Positions 43,584 to 53,861 are shown, counted from the first letter of the stretch. The stretch: 64,000 bases of DNA from Flavobacteriaceae bacterium R38 (GCA_009901575.1 WXYP01000002.1:434001-498000), one strand, 5' to 3'. A program made the numbers and translations. Notes: generated from the sequence alone by a model not told the origin.

Positions 43584-45374
43584 TTACTGTAATTCTATAA
43601 TTTTGATTTCTTCGATTAATTGATCAATAGTAAAACCTTCGCCATTAATCAATTTGTTTATTTCTGTTTCTAAAGTTTCTTTAATTTTTTCAATACTGTC
43701 AGGTATTAACCCAAGGTTGCTCATTTTATCAAATACAGCTTCGAGGATTTGATGCACTACTTTTTCTTTTGCCAGAGTCCATTTGATTTTAGGGTCTACC
43801 CCATCTTTAAATATAAGACCAAAGACAGTATCGAGTAAAAGTGTTACGATCATTTTATTTTCACCAGTGTCTCCCGGTAACTTATCTAAAAAGTCAGCAC
43901 GTAGTGCAATATGTTTAATAGAGACAGTAATGATGGTTTTAAGACCATGCTTTGATAATCTGTTCTCCGGAATTTGCTCAAGCGCTTCAAAGACAGCCTC
44001 TAATGCATTCCTTAAGATGGGCTTTCCGTCTAGTTGCGTTAAAATCCATTCGGGGTTATCTATTACTTCATCAATTACAGTATTGACTACGCCCAATAAC
44101 TGATCTTTGGTTAAATTGGGTTTCCAACCTCCCGGACGAGGTTTACTTATGGCTTCTAATATTTCCCGTGAAGAAACGATTAATAGATGATTTGCAGGAT
44201 TATCAATATCACCTGGCCATATGGATTCTAAGTTCCCTGCTGTTTTTTCGATGATAATACGACCTACTTCAGGTAATAATTGTATGCCTATAGGGTCTTC
44301 TAAAGCAGCTAATGCACCAACTGTTTCAGTTAGAATATTCTTGATTCCGTCATGATTTATATTGATAAGTCCGGGATGTTCAGATACTGTTTTGAGTGAT
44401 ACTTTGATAAGCTCATCAACAGCATCTTTGCTGAATAGTGCTCCCAGATTTATTTTGGTATTATCAGGATCTGCAATAATCACATCTTCTAATACAATAT
44501 CCAGGAATGTACCACCTATATTTGATACTAATGCAGCCTGATCTTTATCTTTAATCCCAAGATATTTGTTAGGCTCTTTAAGTACTGTAGTCCCTGCACT
44601 ACTCAAAGCGCTTTTGAAGACAAATAATCCCCAGTTTTTAAGAGATTGTTGTTTCTGTAAATTATCACCTACAGCTTCTATCCTTGCATTGATATCTTCT
44701 CCTAAGCCTTTTGTAATACTCTTTATAATTCCTTGTCCTTTTTCATTTGCAGTAATGAGTTCAGGTACTTCATCCAGGGTCTCAACAGCAGCTACAAGTA
44801 ATGCGGGAGCTAAATCATTTATTTTTGCTTCTGAAAACTGTATGTCATCAATCCCTTCCAGGAAAGCTCTTAACGTCTTATTGCCTTTTGAATCTTTATT
44901 TAAAGCTTCAGCATGTGAAACAAAATAATCTACCGTAATTTCGACTAAGCTTCCGGCTACGCGTTGCAACGCTGTAGGATTAGGGTCTTTTCCCCGTTCC
45001 CATTGACGAATAGTCATTAGGCTGCGAAGTTCATCTGCGTTGACTCCACTTTCGATATAGGTACCATTCTCAGCTGCCTGGATGCCTTTGTATTCTTGAT
45101 CAAAAAAAATAAGCTCTTCTTTTTCTTCTTCAGTTATTAATCCTGAAGCCTGAAGGTTTAGAAGTTGTTGTATTCTCGGATTTTCATCGGCAAATTCACT
45201 TCCTCCTCTTTGAAAAAACCGAACAGCAGTTTCAAAATTATTTGTCTTTGGGAATCGTGGTAATGGAAGAACGAGTTCTTTTCGTTTTACACCATCCACA
45301 AATGCTTTTTTGACCTGGGAGCCAAGTTTTACAATTGATTCCGCAGCAAATAAGATAACATCAACAGAAGCCAT
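43584..45374 (-). CDS. Large helical repeat protein of unknown function
   Basis: A 596-residue protein with no signal peptide and no membrane helix. It is almost all helix with repeated hydrophobic segments of the type IKNILTETVGALAALEDPIG and LLGVVNTVIDEVIDNPEWIL, which look like degenerate solenoid units of roughly 70-90 residues. I do not recognise it. The N-terminus is MASVDVILFAAESIVKLGSQ. Two bases upstream of the lipoprotein start codon. It is the largest protein of the cluster and presumably its defining component. Confidence 0.6.
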   Translation of the reverse strand: MASVDVILFAAESIVKLGSQVKKAFVDGVKRKELVLPLPRFPKTNNFETAVRFFQRGGSEFADENPRIQQLLNLQASGLITEEEKEELIFFDQEYKGIQAAENGTYIESGVNADELRSLMTIRQWERGKDPNPTALQRVAGSLVEITVDYFVSHAEALNKDSKGNKTLRAFLEGIDDIQFSEAKINDLAPALLVAAVETLDEVPELITANEKGQGIIKSITKGLGEDINARIEAVGDNLQKQQSLKNWGLFVFKSALSSAGTTVLKEPNKYLGIKDKDQAALVSNIGGTFLDIVLEDVIIADPDNTKINLGALFSKDAVDELIKVSLKTVSEHPGLININHDGIKNILTETVGALAALEDPIGIQLLPEVGRIIIEKTAGNLESIWPGDIDNPANHLLIVSSREILEAISKPRPGGWKPNLTKDQLLGVVNTVIDEVIDNPEWILTQLDGKPILRNALEAVFEALEQIPENRLSKHGLKTIITVSIKHIALRADFLDKLPGDTGENKMIVTLLLDTVFGLIFKDGVDPKIKWTLAKEKVVHQILEAVFDKMSNLGLIPDSIEKIKETLETEINKLINGEGFTIDQLIEEIKIIELQ

Positions 45375-45464
45375 ATAATTGAAAATTTAATTTAAAAAAT
45401 TATTAATACTATATACTATCATTTAAAAATAGATAATAAACTCTCCTTTTCTTTTATTTAGTAT

Positions 45465-46010
45465 TTAACTATTAGGATTAAATTTAGATTCCATTATTTC
45501 ATCAATCTCTTGATAAGAGTAAGTTTTTAAAGGATTATTTGCACTACTCTCCTGGACATGAGGCCAGTCTTTAAAATTTTTCCAAAAACCTCCGGCTGTC
45601 AAACCTTCTTTTTTTGCACAAGCAGCGTATACCATATAACCATTTAAACCCTTGCTATTAAAATATTCAGGACTCCACTCTGCCCTTCTGTTAATTCTCC
45701 AGTAACAATCTACTGCTTTTCCCCATTGATGCCATGAAAGCCCGGGGATTGCATTAGTGACCCATTTACCGTGCTTGGGGCCAATCGAGCTGATGCAGTG
45801 AGCTAAAAATGGAGCTCCTTTCTTTTCTAAAAATTTAATTTTTGCATTGATTTCGGATGTAGACCTTGATTGCCTCCAAAGTTCAGCCTGGATAAAAGGA
45901 TCACGAATCCCAAAATACGGAACCATTTCAATCCCTAACTGTTGGCATTTTTCTAAAACTATTATAACCTTATTTTTAAAATCTGGCTCTAAAGATTCAA
46001 GATGATTCAT
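45465..46010 (-). CDS. M15-type peptidoglycan peptidase, endolysin-like
   Basis: A 181-residue enzyme of the M15C (CwlK / phage L-alanyl-D-glutamate or D-Ala-D-Ala peptidase) type. Zinc ligands appear as H94 (LSWHQWGKAVDCYW), D101 and H151 (FKDWPHVQESS). No signal peptide, like phage endolysins. It would cut peptidoglycan stem peptides if exported or released. Its presence in a cluster with membrane proteins suggests a lysis or delivery function. Confidence 0.82.
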   Translation of the reverse strand: MNHLESLEPDFKNKVIIVLEKCQQLGIEMVPYFGIRDPFIQAELWRQSRSTSEINAKIKFLEKKGAPFLAHCISSIGPKHGKWVTNAIPGLSWHQWGKAVDCYWRINRRAEWSPEYFNSKGLNGYMVYAACAKKEGLTAGGFWKNFKDWPHVQESSANNPLKTYSYQEIDEIMESKFNPNS

Positions 46011-46112
46011 TTGAAATTGATATTAATTATTTAATGGATTTAAATGTAGCAAGGCGATAAGATCAACAAACTCTTTTCTTTAAATTCTGAAAAAACAATA
46101 TCGGATGTTTAT

Positions 46113-46847
46113 TTATGAATCAACTGTTTCATTCCCACCTGAAAGGTACCTTAGAATCAAGGTATCGGTTAACCAACCGACCAAATTTTTATTCTTGTCA
46201 ATGATAAATACATCCTTAATCTTCGAATTTTTACTCAATGCCAAACGAATTTTTTCTAATATTATATTCTCATCAAATGTTAAAAAACTACTTGCCAATT
46301 CCTGGTACTTTGGATTAGAGAGAAATGATTTTAAATCATATCCGGCAGCAGGAATGGTTCCATCCAATTCATTTAGTGCATCAAGAAATGTTGCTTTATG
46401 AATAACATACTTTATTCTACCTTCATTAAGGATTGGGAGCCTAGATTTTTTTACCTCTGAAAGGAAGGTTATGATTTCTTGTATTTTTTTTCCTTCTATT
46501 TCTTTTAAATTTTTATATACCATGGTTTGTTTGGAAATCATGATTTGGGTGACATTGATATCATCTAAAACATCCGGATTTAATTTATCTATTATTTTAT
46601 TATAGCGCTTGGTGGCTATATCAAAATTCTCTTTTCCAAAATAAAATGCCAATACAGTTCCGACCCAGGTTGCAAACAAAGGAATCAGTGTAGTAAATAT
46701 TTCTTTCATTGTATCTGCTTCGCTACTGCTCTGATAATACAGGATGGCAAGTATAATAATGGCACTAAATGTTAACCATATTATTATCGTTGCTAATCGA
46801 TTTCTGTTTGCGGCTTCCCCTAATTCGTACCATTTTTTAGTTCCCAT
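46113..46847 (-). CDS. Membrane protein with CBS-like C-terminal region
   Basis: A 244-residue protein with two membrane helices (about 20-42 and 53-70: IIIWLTFSAIIILAILYYQS) and a cytosolic C-terminal region. Two CBS-like motifs are visible, VKKSRLPILNEGRIKYVIHK and IKDVFIIDKNKNLVGWLTDT. CBS domains bind adenine nucleotides. It is the first gene of the minus-strand cluster, 102 bases upstream of the M15 gene. Confidence 0.68.
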   Translation of the reverse strand: MGTKKWYELGEAANRNRLATIIIWLTFSAIIILAILYYQSSSEADTMKEIFTTLIPLFATWVGTVLAFYFGKENFDIATKRYNKIIDKLNPDVLDDINVTQIMISKQTMVYKNLKEIEGKKIQEIITFLSEVKKSRLPILNEGRIKYVIHKATFLDALNELDGTIPAAGYDLKSFLSNPKYQELASSFLTFDENIILEKIRLALSKNSKIKDVFIIDKNKNLVGWLTDTLILRYLSGGNETVDS

Positions 46848-46991
46848 GATGTCTTTATTTTATTAAAACTAATATTCAATTACAATATCATCTAGCTCTT
46901 AAATTCAAATGATTACAATAAATATTATCGGTTAAAATTCGATTATATAACTATATGATATTATCCCTGTTAAAGGGTATTTTAGGTTAGA

Positions 46992-47069
46992 GGGAAGAAA
47001 AACGCAGGAAGTTGTAACTTATTGAGGAATTGTAATTTACGTATATTTTAATTAAAATGAACACGTAAA
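46992..47069 (-). promoter_or_regulatory. Leader block shared with 41721-41813
   Basis: GGGAAGAAAAAC (46992), AGGAATTGTAATT (47025) and AACACGTAAA (47060) match the blocks at 41721-41813 in order. They lie upstream of the CBS-membrane gene. The remaining bases of 46848-47141 hold the terminator below and nothing else recognisable. Confidence 0.5.
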
Positions 47070-47092
47070 AACCATAAAAATTTTATGGTTTT
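47067..47092 (-). terminator. Likely terminator of the penicillin acylase unit
   Basis: AAAACCATAAAA (47068-47079) pairs with TTTTATGGTTTT (47081-47092); on the minus strand it ends in a short T-run (GGTTTTTACG). It lies downstream of the minus-strand gene ending at 47142. Confidence 0.5.
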
Positions 47093-47141
47093 GTTGTTGT
47101 TGGTATTTGCTTCCTACTCTGTGGTTGACCGTTTATTTATC

Positions 47142-47498
47142 TTATTTATTATTAGCAAATGTGGAAATTTGTTTTCCAAAAACAGCAGATATCCCCGCTG
47201 CTAATCCGCCTACAATTCCGGTAACTAAAATGAGTAAATAAGGATTGCCTCCGATTTGTAATAATTGAGATACTTTTTTTGCTAAGATAAAATCATTTGC
47301 ACTACTCAAAATGAAACAATGAACTACCCAATACAATAGTATGGCTAGAAAAGGCACAAAAAATACAGCTCCTTTTTTTAATGGCATCAATAGCGAGGTT
47401 ATAAATGCAACGATCATTACAGACCACCAAGGGAGAAAGAGCGATAACAACACTGCTAATACAATAGTTACTATGAAGTTGGTGATATTTTTAGTCAT
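47142..47498 (-). CDS. Small membrane protein of unknown function
   Basis: A 118-residue protein with four hydrophobic segments (FIVTIVLAVLLSLFLPWWSV; FLAILLYWVVHCFILSSAND; LLILVTGIVGGLAAGISAVF). No family recognised. The ATG overlaps the penicillin acylase stop codon by 8 bases, so translation is probably coupled to that gene. Confidence 0.65.
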   Translation of the reverse strand: MTKNITNFIVTIVLAVLLSLFLPWWSVMIVAFITSLLMPLKKGAVFFVPFLAILLYWVVHCFILSSANDFILAKKVSQLLQIGGNPYLLILVTGIVGGLAAGISAVFGKQISTFANNK

Positions 47499-49911
47499 GG
47501 TTAGGTATTAAGGTTTGTGTGCCGATAATAGCACTAGTGGCTTCATCAGATTGTAAAAAGTTAAGGCTATGGTATTTTCCGGCAGCCCAATCATCAATAA
47601 AATTGTCATAATATTGACTTCCGGGATTTCCCGATTGACCTCCCGGATATATTCCCAGAGCTGTTGGCGGTGAAGTCATCTCTACAATCATTCTCCATGA
47701 AGGGCCATGATTTTCAGAAGTGGCATTGACGATATTACGACCTCCACCAATGGGAATGTCAAACCTAGAGAAAGCAGGCAAAGCTTGTAACAGATGCCCA
47801 GCATAAGTACTTTTATAATTCACCCAGGTATAATCGCCATCTTGCTCTTTAATCTCCTTTAAACGTTTAGCAGCTTCTTTAAATGCCAATAAGAATAGAT
47901 CTTTAGCGACTTCAGTTTTATCTTCAGTAGCTACGATATCCATAAATTCATGGTCGCCATAATTCTTTAATAAATGAATAGTCTGGTAGGTATAGGGTGA
48001 AACTAATGCCATATCCTCCACATCAAATTCATCCCAAAGCATATTGTATAACCTACCATACCATTGCCTCCAAATACTTGGCCCGACTTCATCTATATCG
48101 TTATTAAAATTCCAGGTACTGATTTCTTGATATATGGCTTTTTCGTCTTCAGACAGAGACGATGTATCCATATGTTCCAGCATATAAGGTACAAGCTCCT
48201 CAGCTTTGAGGTTGTAATTATTGTTGTGTAAATCTTTAAAATCCTGTACGCTAAACTTCTCTTTGGTACTAAAAAAGGTGTTAATTACACGATTTCTATA
48301 CGTTTCGTAACCGTCATTAAAAACATAATAGGGATAATTTTCATCTACAGGATGCTGATTGGCTGAACTTACAAAACCACGCTCCGGATTTTTAGTATGC
48401 GCATTAAATTTTTGAGGAATATAAGATTGCCAGTCGTTTTCAGGATTACTGCCATCCATTAGAAATTTTCCTTGACCTTCCCATTTATTAGGGAATTTCC
48501 CCTGTATCCACAAAGCGATATCTCCTTCGGTTGAAGCAAATACGAAGTTCTGAGCAGGAGCATTCCAATACTGCAATGCATTGACATAATCATCATAATT
48601 TTTTGCTTTGTTGAGTGCTATAAACGTTTTCTGATTATTTCCGCCATCGTGACCTATCCATCGCATGGCATAACCAGAACGTTCATTATCCGATCTAAAG
48701 TTTTTATCATAAACTACAGGGCCATGGTGCGTGTATAATACAGAATCCTTATAACTTTCTTTACCTTTTATCTTGATATCTTCTACTCTAACACGAACAT
48801 TTTTCCATTGACCATCGTATTTGTATTGTGTACGATCGTTATTAAACTCTATTTTATACCAATCAATAACATCTCTGGTAGCATTGGTTTCTCCCCAGGC
48901 AATGTATTGATTAAAACCGGAAATAACACCTAACGCACCAGGAATTGTAGCCCCGAAAGCATTGTGTTCCGGAGTGCTTAATTGCATAACAAACCAAATG
49001 GAAGGTAAATTGAGCCCTAAGTGCGGATCGTTTGCCAGTATCGGATTCCCAGTTACAGATTTTGCTCCTGAAACTGCCCAATTATTACTACCGTTATCCG
49101 GATTTGGTTTTTCTATCGTTTCCACAATGGTGTCTAGGACCACCTGGCTGGCTGGCAACTCGGTTTGTGTCACATCAATAAAACTCCAATCGGTATCTTT
49201 AGGAATTACAGGATCTACGGAGTCAAAAAAGTCAGGAAAGAGCAAATTAAAGTTTTCTTTTCCGATTAGACGAAGTACATTGGTATATTCGAGATCGTCA
49301 TCACCACCTGCCAGCATTTTGGTCATATACATTAGTAATAAGGCTGTTTTTTTTGATGACCAGGCTTCAGGAGAGTAATCTAATAGTTTGTATTCTACAG
49401 GGTAATCTTCTGGGGCAAGTTGATCAATGTATGCATTTACCCCATCTGCATAATCCTGAAGAAAACCTAAGGTTTCGGTATCGTATTGTTCCATGTAAGC
49501 AATGGCTTGGTCTGCACCGTAACCCATGCCTCTCCGGCGTTCTGCCCTATCGTAATTTAAAGCCCCTTCTCCAATGATTTCAGATAAGCGTCCGGCAGCG
49601 GCATATGTTTGAAATTCTAATTGCCATAAGCGATGTTTAGCAGTTAAATAACCTTGAGCCTTGTATAAATCGTGTTCGTTTTGAGCAAAAACATGTGGAA
49701 TCATCTGCTCATCATAATGCACTGTAACCTGTTCTTTTAATCCGGGGATAGTAGCATTACCTGTTATGGATTCGTCTTTTTCATTTTGCCAGATACCAGA
49801 ACCAGGGTTTAAAAATTTACCTAAAGGAGGAAGAGGTCCTAACTTTGTATTTAAAGCATAAAAAATTCCAATAGTGAACACAAAGGAGATGAAGAGTTTA
49901 ACGTATTTCAT
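47491..49911 (-). CDS. Penicillin acylase family protein
   Basis: An 806-residue Ntn-hydrolase with a signal peptide or anchor (YVKLFISFVFTIGIFYAL). After it lies the alpha-chain part (HVFAQNEHDLYKAQGYLTAK; RLWQLEFQTYAAAGRLSEII). The autocatalytic cleavage gives the beta chain beginning with S275 in DNGSNNWAVSGAKS, followed by GNPILANDPHLGLNLP. The family hydrolyses acyl amides, including N-acyl homoserine lactones and beta-lactams; the native substrate here is unknown. Overlaps the 118-residue membrane gene by 8 bases. Confidence 0.92.
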   Translation of the reverse strand: MKYVKLFISFVFTIGIFYALNTKLGPLPPLGKFLNPGSGIWQNEKDESITGNATIPGLKEQVTVHYDEQMIPHVFAQNEHDLYKAQGYLTAKHRLWQLEFQTYAAAGRLSEIIGEGALNYDRAERRRGMGYGADQAIAYMEQYDTETLGFLQDYADGVNAYIDQLAPEDYPVEYKLLDYSPEAWSSKKTALLLMYMTKMLAGGDDDLEYTNVLRLIGKENFNLLFPDFFDSVDPVIPKDTDWSFIDVTQTELPASQVVLDTIVETIEKPNPDNGSNNWAVSGAKSVTGNPILANDPHLGLNLPSIWFVMQLSTPEHNAFGATIPGALGVISGFNQYIAWGETNATRDVIDWYKIEFNNDRTQYKYDGQWKNVRVRVEDIKIKGKESYKDSVLYTHHGPVVYDKNFRSDNERSGYAMRWIGHDGGNNQKTFIALNKAKNYDDYVNALQYWNAPAQNFVFASTEGDIALWIQGKFPNKWEGQGKFLMDGSNPENDWQSYIPQKFNAHTKNPERGFVSSANQHPVDENYPYYVFNDGYETYRNRVINTFFSTKEKFSVQDFKDLHNNNYNLKAEELVPYMLEHMDTSSLSEDEKAIYQEISTWNFNNDIDEVGPSIWRQWYGRLYNMLWDEFDVEDMALVSPYTYQTIHLLKNYGDHEFMDIVATEDKTEVAKDLFLLAFKEAAKRLKEIKEQDGDYTWVNYKSTYAGHLLQALPAFSRFDIPIGGGRNIVNATSENHGPSWRMIVEMTSPPTALGIYPGGQSGNPGSQYYDNFIDDWAAGKYHSLNFLQSDEATSAIIGTQTLIPNHD

Positions 49912-49941
49912 TAACTATATCTATTAGTAATCTGTGAAAAA

Positions 49942-52900
49942 TTATTGTACCTTATTTTTAATTGCCGTAAAATCAGTCATTAATTCGTCATACCGTTCTG
50001 CCACATCAACGCCGATAGCCTGATCTGCACCATTCACAATATTATAAATATATGAGATTTGTGCGACCAACATTTGTTGCGGATAAGCTCCTTCGTCATT
50101 CTTGAGTTGTTTTAAAGCTGTTTTTATTAATTCTAACCTGTCATTAGCTTTTCCTTCTTTGGCCTTCAATTTTTTAGCTTCTCTTTCCAGGCGATTTTGT
50201 AATTGCCTTGCCTCAGATAATAACGTCAGAATATTTTGTTGCATTTCTTGTTGTTTTTCAAACAATGCTTCGGTCATGCCCTCTGCTTTTACCCTGGGAT
50301 CTACTACTATTTCAAAGTTTTGAGTAATAGTTTTATCTTCTACAGTGAGTTTAACTGTATATTGCCCCGGAGGTACCATAGGACCATTCCTGTAACGCCT
50401 GCTTTTTTGCTGATGCCAGGGGCCTTTTCCAAGCAAATCCCATTCAAACCGATGAAGTCCTTTAGTCGTTTTTAGGTTTTTAGTAACGTAGCGAAAGATA
50501 GTGCTTAAACCCATATCTTCTTCTTCGGTTACAGAAGATTCCAATAGCGTGTTGTCGCTTAAAATGGTAGTCACCTGTTCTTTTTTGGCATTAAAAATCT
50601 CTAACTTAATTCCTTTGGCAGTCTTGGGTAAATAGTAATCAATATATACTGCTGTTCTTGGGTATTTGGGGAAACTATTCCCTGCACGTACCTTCGGGTA
50701 TCGATAGCGAATGGTAGTATCTGGTTTAAAAAGATGAGGAGTTCCTCCTAATTTGGACATTGTTTGATCACGTAGACTGGTAATATTATCTAAAATCCAA
50801 AAACCACGTCCCATAGTACTTAATACTAAATCTCCTCTAAAGATTTTTATATCGGTAATTGGGGTTACCGGAAGATTTTGTTGAAACGATTGCCAGCTAT
50901 TTCCATCATCGAAAGATACAAAAATGCCATATTCTGTACCTGCATATAATAAACCTGGTTTTACCGGATCTTCACGCAATACACGAGCTGTATGATCGTT
51001 GGCAATTCCGTTGTTTTCATTGCTTAATAAGGTCCAATGTGCTCCATAATCTGTAGTTTTATAGAAATAAGGTTTAGTATCGCCCAATAAGTGCCTGTCT
51101 ACAGCGATATAAGCCGTAGCCATATCGTGATGTGAAGGAGCTATTGATTCTACTCTCCCCCCTTTAGGTAATTTTTTTGGAGTTACATTTTGCCATGTTT
51201 TGCCTCCGTCTTTAGTCAGGGAAATTACCCCATCATTAGACCCTGTCCAAATTAGTCCTTCTTTTAACGTAGATTCCTGTATAGAATAGAGGGTGCTGTA
51301 ATATTCTTCACCTGTGATATCTCGTGTAATAGGGCTTCCCGAAATCACCTGTTTGTCTGCTTCAAAGGCAGTCAGATCAGGAGAAATGGTTTCCCAGGAA
51401 TATCCATCAGAATCTGTTTTATGCAAGTATTGAGATCCGTGATAAACGACATCAGGATTGTGTGGTGACACATGTATAGGAGCTACTCGTTGAAACCGAT
51501 ATTTTAAATCCTTTGGGTTATGTCCATAAATATTACTGGCGCCTACATAATAACTTTTTTCTACTCCGGTTAGTTTATTGAAAACTCCAAATCGTCCTTT
51601 ACAATTAGCATATACGATATTATGATTGCCCGGCTTTGGTACGGCCGGACCTGTTTCGCATCCTCCGGTATTGATGATCCATGCAGATCCTGGGTTTTGT
51701 ACTCCACTAGGTGGAAAACTTGGGACCGCAATCGTAGTGTAATTATCTTGCTGTCCGGCATATAGCCAATACGGATATTGATCGTCTACTTCTACCTGGT
51801 AGAGTTCGGCTGTAGGCTGATTAAATTGTGTTGACCAGGTTTCTCCCCCGTTAAAACTTACATTAGCCCCTCCATCATTTGCTTGTATCAAGAGTTTCGG
51901 GTTATTTGGATTCAACCAAATATCATGATTATCACCATGAGGAACCTGCATAACTTTCCAGGTTTTCCCACCATCTTCTGATTTTATTAGCGGATTGGCA
52001 TTGGAATACACGATATCAGGATTAGTAGGATCTAATTCCACATTGGTATAATAAAAGGGACGATTTACTAAACGTTTATCATCGGAAACGTGTTTGAACG
52101 ATTTTCCTTGATCTATTGATTTATATAGTCCTTGCTCACCTTCAGGAGCCTCAATTACAGCATAAATAATACTGGAATTAACAAGAGAAACTGCTAAATC
52201 GATCTTACCAATTGTATTTTTGGGAAGTCCATTTTCGAGTTTGACCCAATCCTTACCTCCATTCACTGACTTATAAATACCTCCTTCTGCTTTGGTGCCT
52301 CCTGATATAATAGTCCATGGTTTACGTTGTGCTTTCCAGGCAGCTGCATAAATAACATTAGGGTTTCCTGGCAATAATTCTATATCTGAAAAACCTACTT
52401 TATCTGAAATAAAAAGCACCTTTTCCCAACTTTCACCTCCATCTGTAGTCTTGAATACTCCCCGTTCCGGATTATTTTTAAATGCATTACCGATAGCTGC
52501 TACCCAAACCACATTACTATTCGTAGGATCAATTTCCACAGCACCAATCTGACCAACATTTTTGAGTCCGATATGTTCCCATGTCTTACCGGCATCGATA
52601 GATTTATATATTCCTTTTCCACTAATGATATTACTTCGAAGACCATCCGAACCAGTACCGACATAAACAATGTTCGGATCGTTTTCAGCGACCTGTATTG
52701 CTCCAATAGAAGGTGTATCAAAGAATCCATCAGAAACATTGTTCCAGGAGGTTCCGTAATCCTCAGATTTCCATACACCACCGCCTGAAGCCCCTAAATA
52801 AAAGGTTCCGGGAAGTGAAGTAACTCCAGTTACAGTAGTAACCCGTCCTCCTCTGGATGGTCCTACCTCACGATATTGAAGTGCATCAAATTTTTGAGAG

Positions 52901-52965
52901 AACAATGTTGTTCCAAAAGCAAGAAATGAGAATAAGAATAATCTTAAATTTAAAGAGGAAATCAT
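49942..52965 (-). CDS. Sortilin/BNR-type beta-propeller exo-protein
   Basis: A 1007-residue exported protein (signal peptide ISSLNLRLFLFSFLAFGTTL). It contains many Asp-box (BNR) repeats, among them GGVWKSEDYGTSWNNV, GIYKSIDAGKTWEHIG, GVFKTTDGGESWEKVL, GIYKSVNGGKDWVKL, GLYKSIDQGKSFKHV, LTKDGGKTWQNVT and FVSFDDGNSWQSFQ. These build VPS10/sortilin-like propellers. The C-terminal 250 residues hold a beta-sandwich and a coiled coil (RLEREAKKLKAKEGKANDRL). Such proteins are annotated as glycosyl hydrolases or photosystem-stability-like proteins; no catalytic activity is proven. A secreted propeller that binds proteins or sugars is the safe reading. Confidence 0.85.
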   Translation of the reverse strand: MISSLNLRLFLFSFLAFGTTLFSQKFDALQYREVGPSRGGRVTTVTGVTSLPGTFYLGASGGGVWKSEDYGTSWNNVSDGFFDTPSIGAIQVAENDPNIVYVGTGSDGLRSNIISGKGIYKSIDAGKTWEHIGLKNVGQIGAVEIDPTNSNVVWVAAIGNAFKNNPERGVFKTTDGGESWEKVLFISDKVGFSDIELLPGNPNVIYAAAWKAQRKPWTIISGGTKAEGGIYKSVNGGKDWVKLENGLPKNTIGKIDLAVSLVNSSIIYAVIEAPEGEQGLYKSIDQGKSFKHVSDDKRLVNRPFYYTNVELDPTNPDIVYSNANPLIKSEDGGKTWKVMQVPHGDNHDIWLNPNNPKLLIQANDGGANVSFNGGETWSTQFNQPTAELYQVEVDDQYPYWLYAGQQDNYTTIAVPSFPPSGVQNPGSAWIINTGGCETGPAVPKPGNHNIVYANCKGRFGVFNKLTGVEKSYYVGASNIYGHNPKDLKYRFQRVAPIHVSPHNPDVVYHGSQYLHKTDSDGYSWETISPDLTAFEADKQVISGSPITRDITGEEYYSTLYSIQESTLKEGLIWTGSNDGVISLTKDGGKTWQNVTPKKLPKGGRVESIAPSHHDMATAYIAVDRHLLGDTKPYFYKTTDYGAHWTLLSNENNGIANDHTARVLREDPVKPGLLYAGTEYGIFVSFDDGNSWQSFQQNLPVTPITDIKIFRGDLVLSTMGRGFWILDNITSLRDQTMSKLGGTPHLFKPDTTIRYRYPKVRAGNSFPKYPRTAVYIDYYLPKTAKGIKLEIFNAKKEQVTTILSDNTLLESSVTEEEDMGLSTIFRYVTKNLKTTKGLHRFEWDLLGKGPWHQQKSRRYRNGPMVPPGQYTVKLTVEDKTITQNFEIVVDPRVKAEGMTEALFEKQQEMQQNILTLLSEARQLQNRLEREAKKLKAKEGKANDRLELIKTALKQLKNDEGAYPQQMLVAQISYIYNIVNGADQAIGVDVAERYDELMTDFTAIKNKVQ

Positions 52966-53180
52966 ATTGTATAATTTGATTTTATTTTTCGTTGATTTAC
53001 GCTCTTAAATATAAGAATAGTAGCTTAAATCTCTTTAGCTATTTGAAAAAAACGTATCCAGAAACCTGAAGAAATGTAGAGTACAAATAATTGGAGTATT
53101 TTTTATGAGTAGACCTTACTAATATATCTTTTAATTTCCCTGGGATATTAAAAGATCAGAATTAAGATGAAACTAAGATT

Positions 53181-53861
53181 TTAATTTAACAAGAGTTTTT
53201 CAAATAATTGTCTCGCCGGACTAGGGGTTCCTAAATATAAAAAGGTAAGCCCCCAGTTATCATGCAAGCCGTGTATCAAGATGAGAACCCATAGATTATC
53301 TCTGTTCTTGTAGAAGAGAAAACTGGTAAACAAAGTAATAATCGAGATGGTAATCATTCCTGAGGCTCCTTGATAATAATGTGATACTCCAAAATAAATG
53401 GAAACGAGTATCCCTGCAAATAACCAGGCTTTTTTTGTGTTTCCGAAAAACTCAGCTAGCCATTTAAAATAGTATCCTTTAAAAAGAAATTCTTCTCCAA
53501 AAGCAACAAGAGTCCATACTACAATGAGGATGATAATATAATTAAGTGTATTTCCTTCAACATCTATTGATGACAAGTTAGGTTCTCCAAAATATTTTTC
53601 AATAATAACTCCAACGAAATTATCAAACAGTATTAAACTCAATGTTAGTAATATACTTTTAAGAACTGTTTTTGTAGTTAGTTTTTTTGTAAATCCGAAT
53701 AAGGACCAATTATAATTACCAGACCAAAGTATTAATCCTACGATGCTTAACCCAAAGAAGAAACTATAGTTTCTGTCAAAATAGTTTAACAATGGCGCAA
53801 AAAGCATGACCAGAACAACAATATAAGATTTCGTTAATGTATTGTAAATTCTTGTTTTCAT
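53181..53861 (-). CDS. CPBP-family intramembrane metalloprotease
   Basis: A 226-residue membrane protein, about seven helices, with CPBP (Abi) motifs: E123-E124 in VAFGEEFLFKGYYFKWL (motif 1, with Lys instead of the usual Arg), H161 in YFGVSHYYQGASG (motif 2), and H197 in LILIHGLHDNWG (motif 3). These proteins resemble Rce1-type proteases and have been linked to bacteriocin self-immunity. Substrate unknown. Confidence 0.85.
   Translation of the reverse strand: MKTRIYNTLTKSYIVVLVMLFAPLLNYFDRNYSFFFGLSIVGLILWSGNYNWSLFGFTKKLTTKTVLKSILLTLSLILFDNFVGVIIEKYFGEPNLSSIDVEGNTLNYIIILIVVWTLVAFGEEFLFKGYYFKWLAEFFGNTKKAWLFAGILVSIYFGVSHYYQGASGMITISIITLFTSFLFYKNRDNLWVLILIHGLHDNWGLTFLYLGTPSPARQLFEKLLLN

Noticed and set aside
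40540-46847. Type VI or contractile injection system
   Set aside because: No sheath, tube, baseplate or ATPase gene can be recognised.
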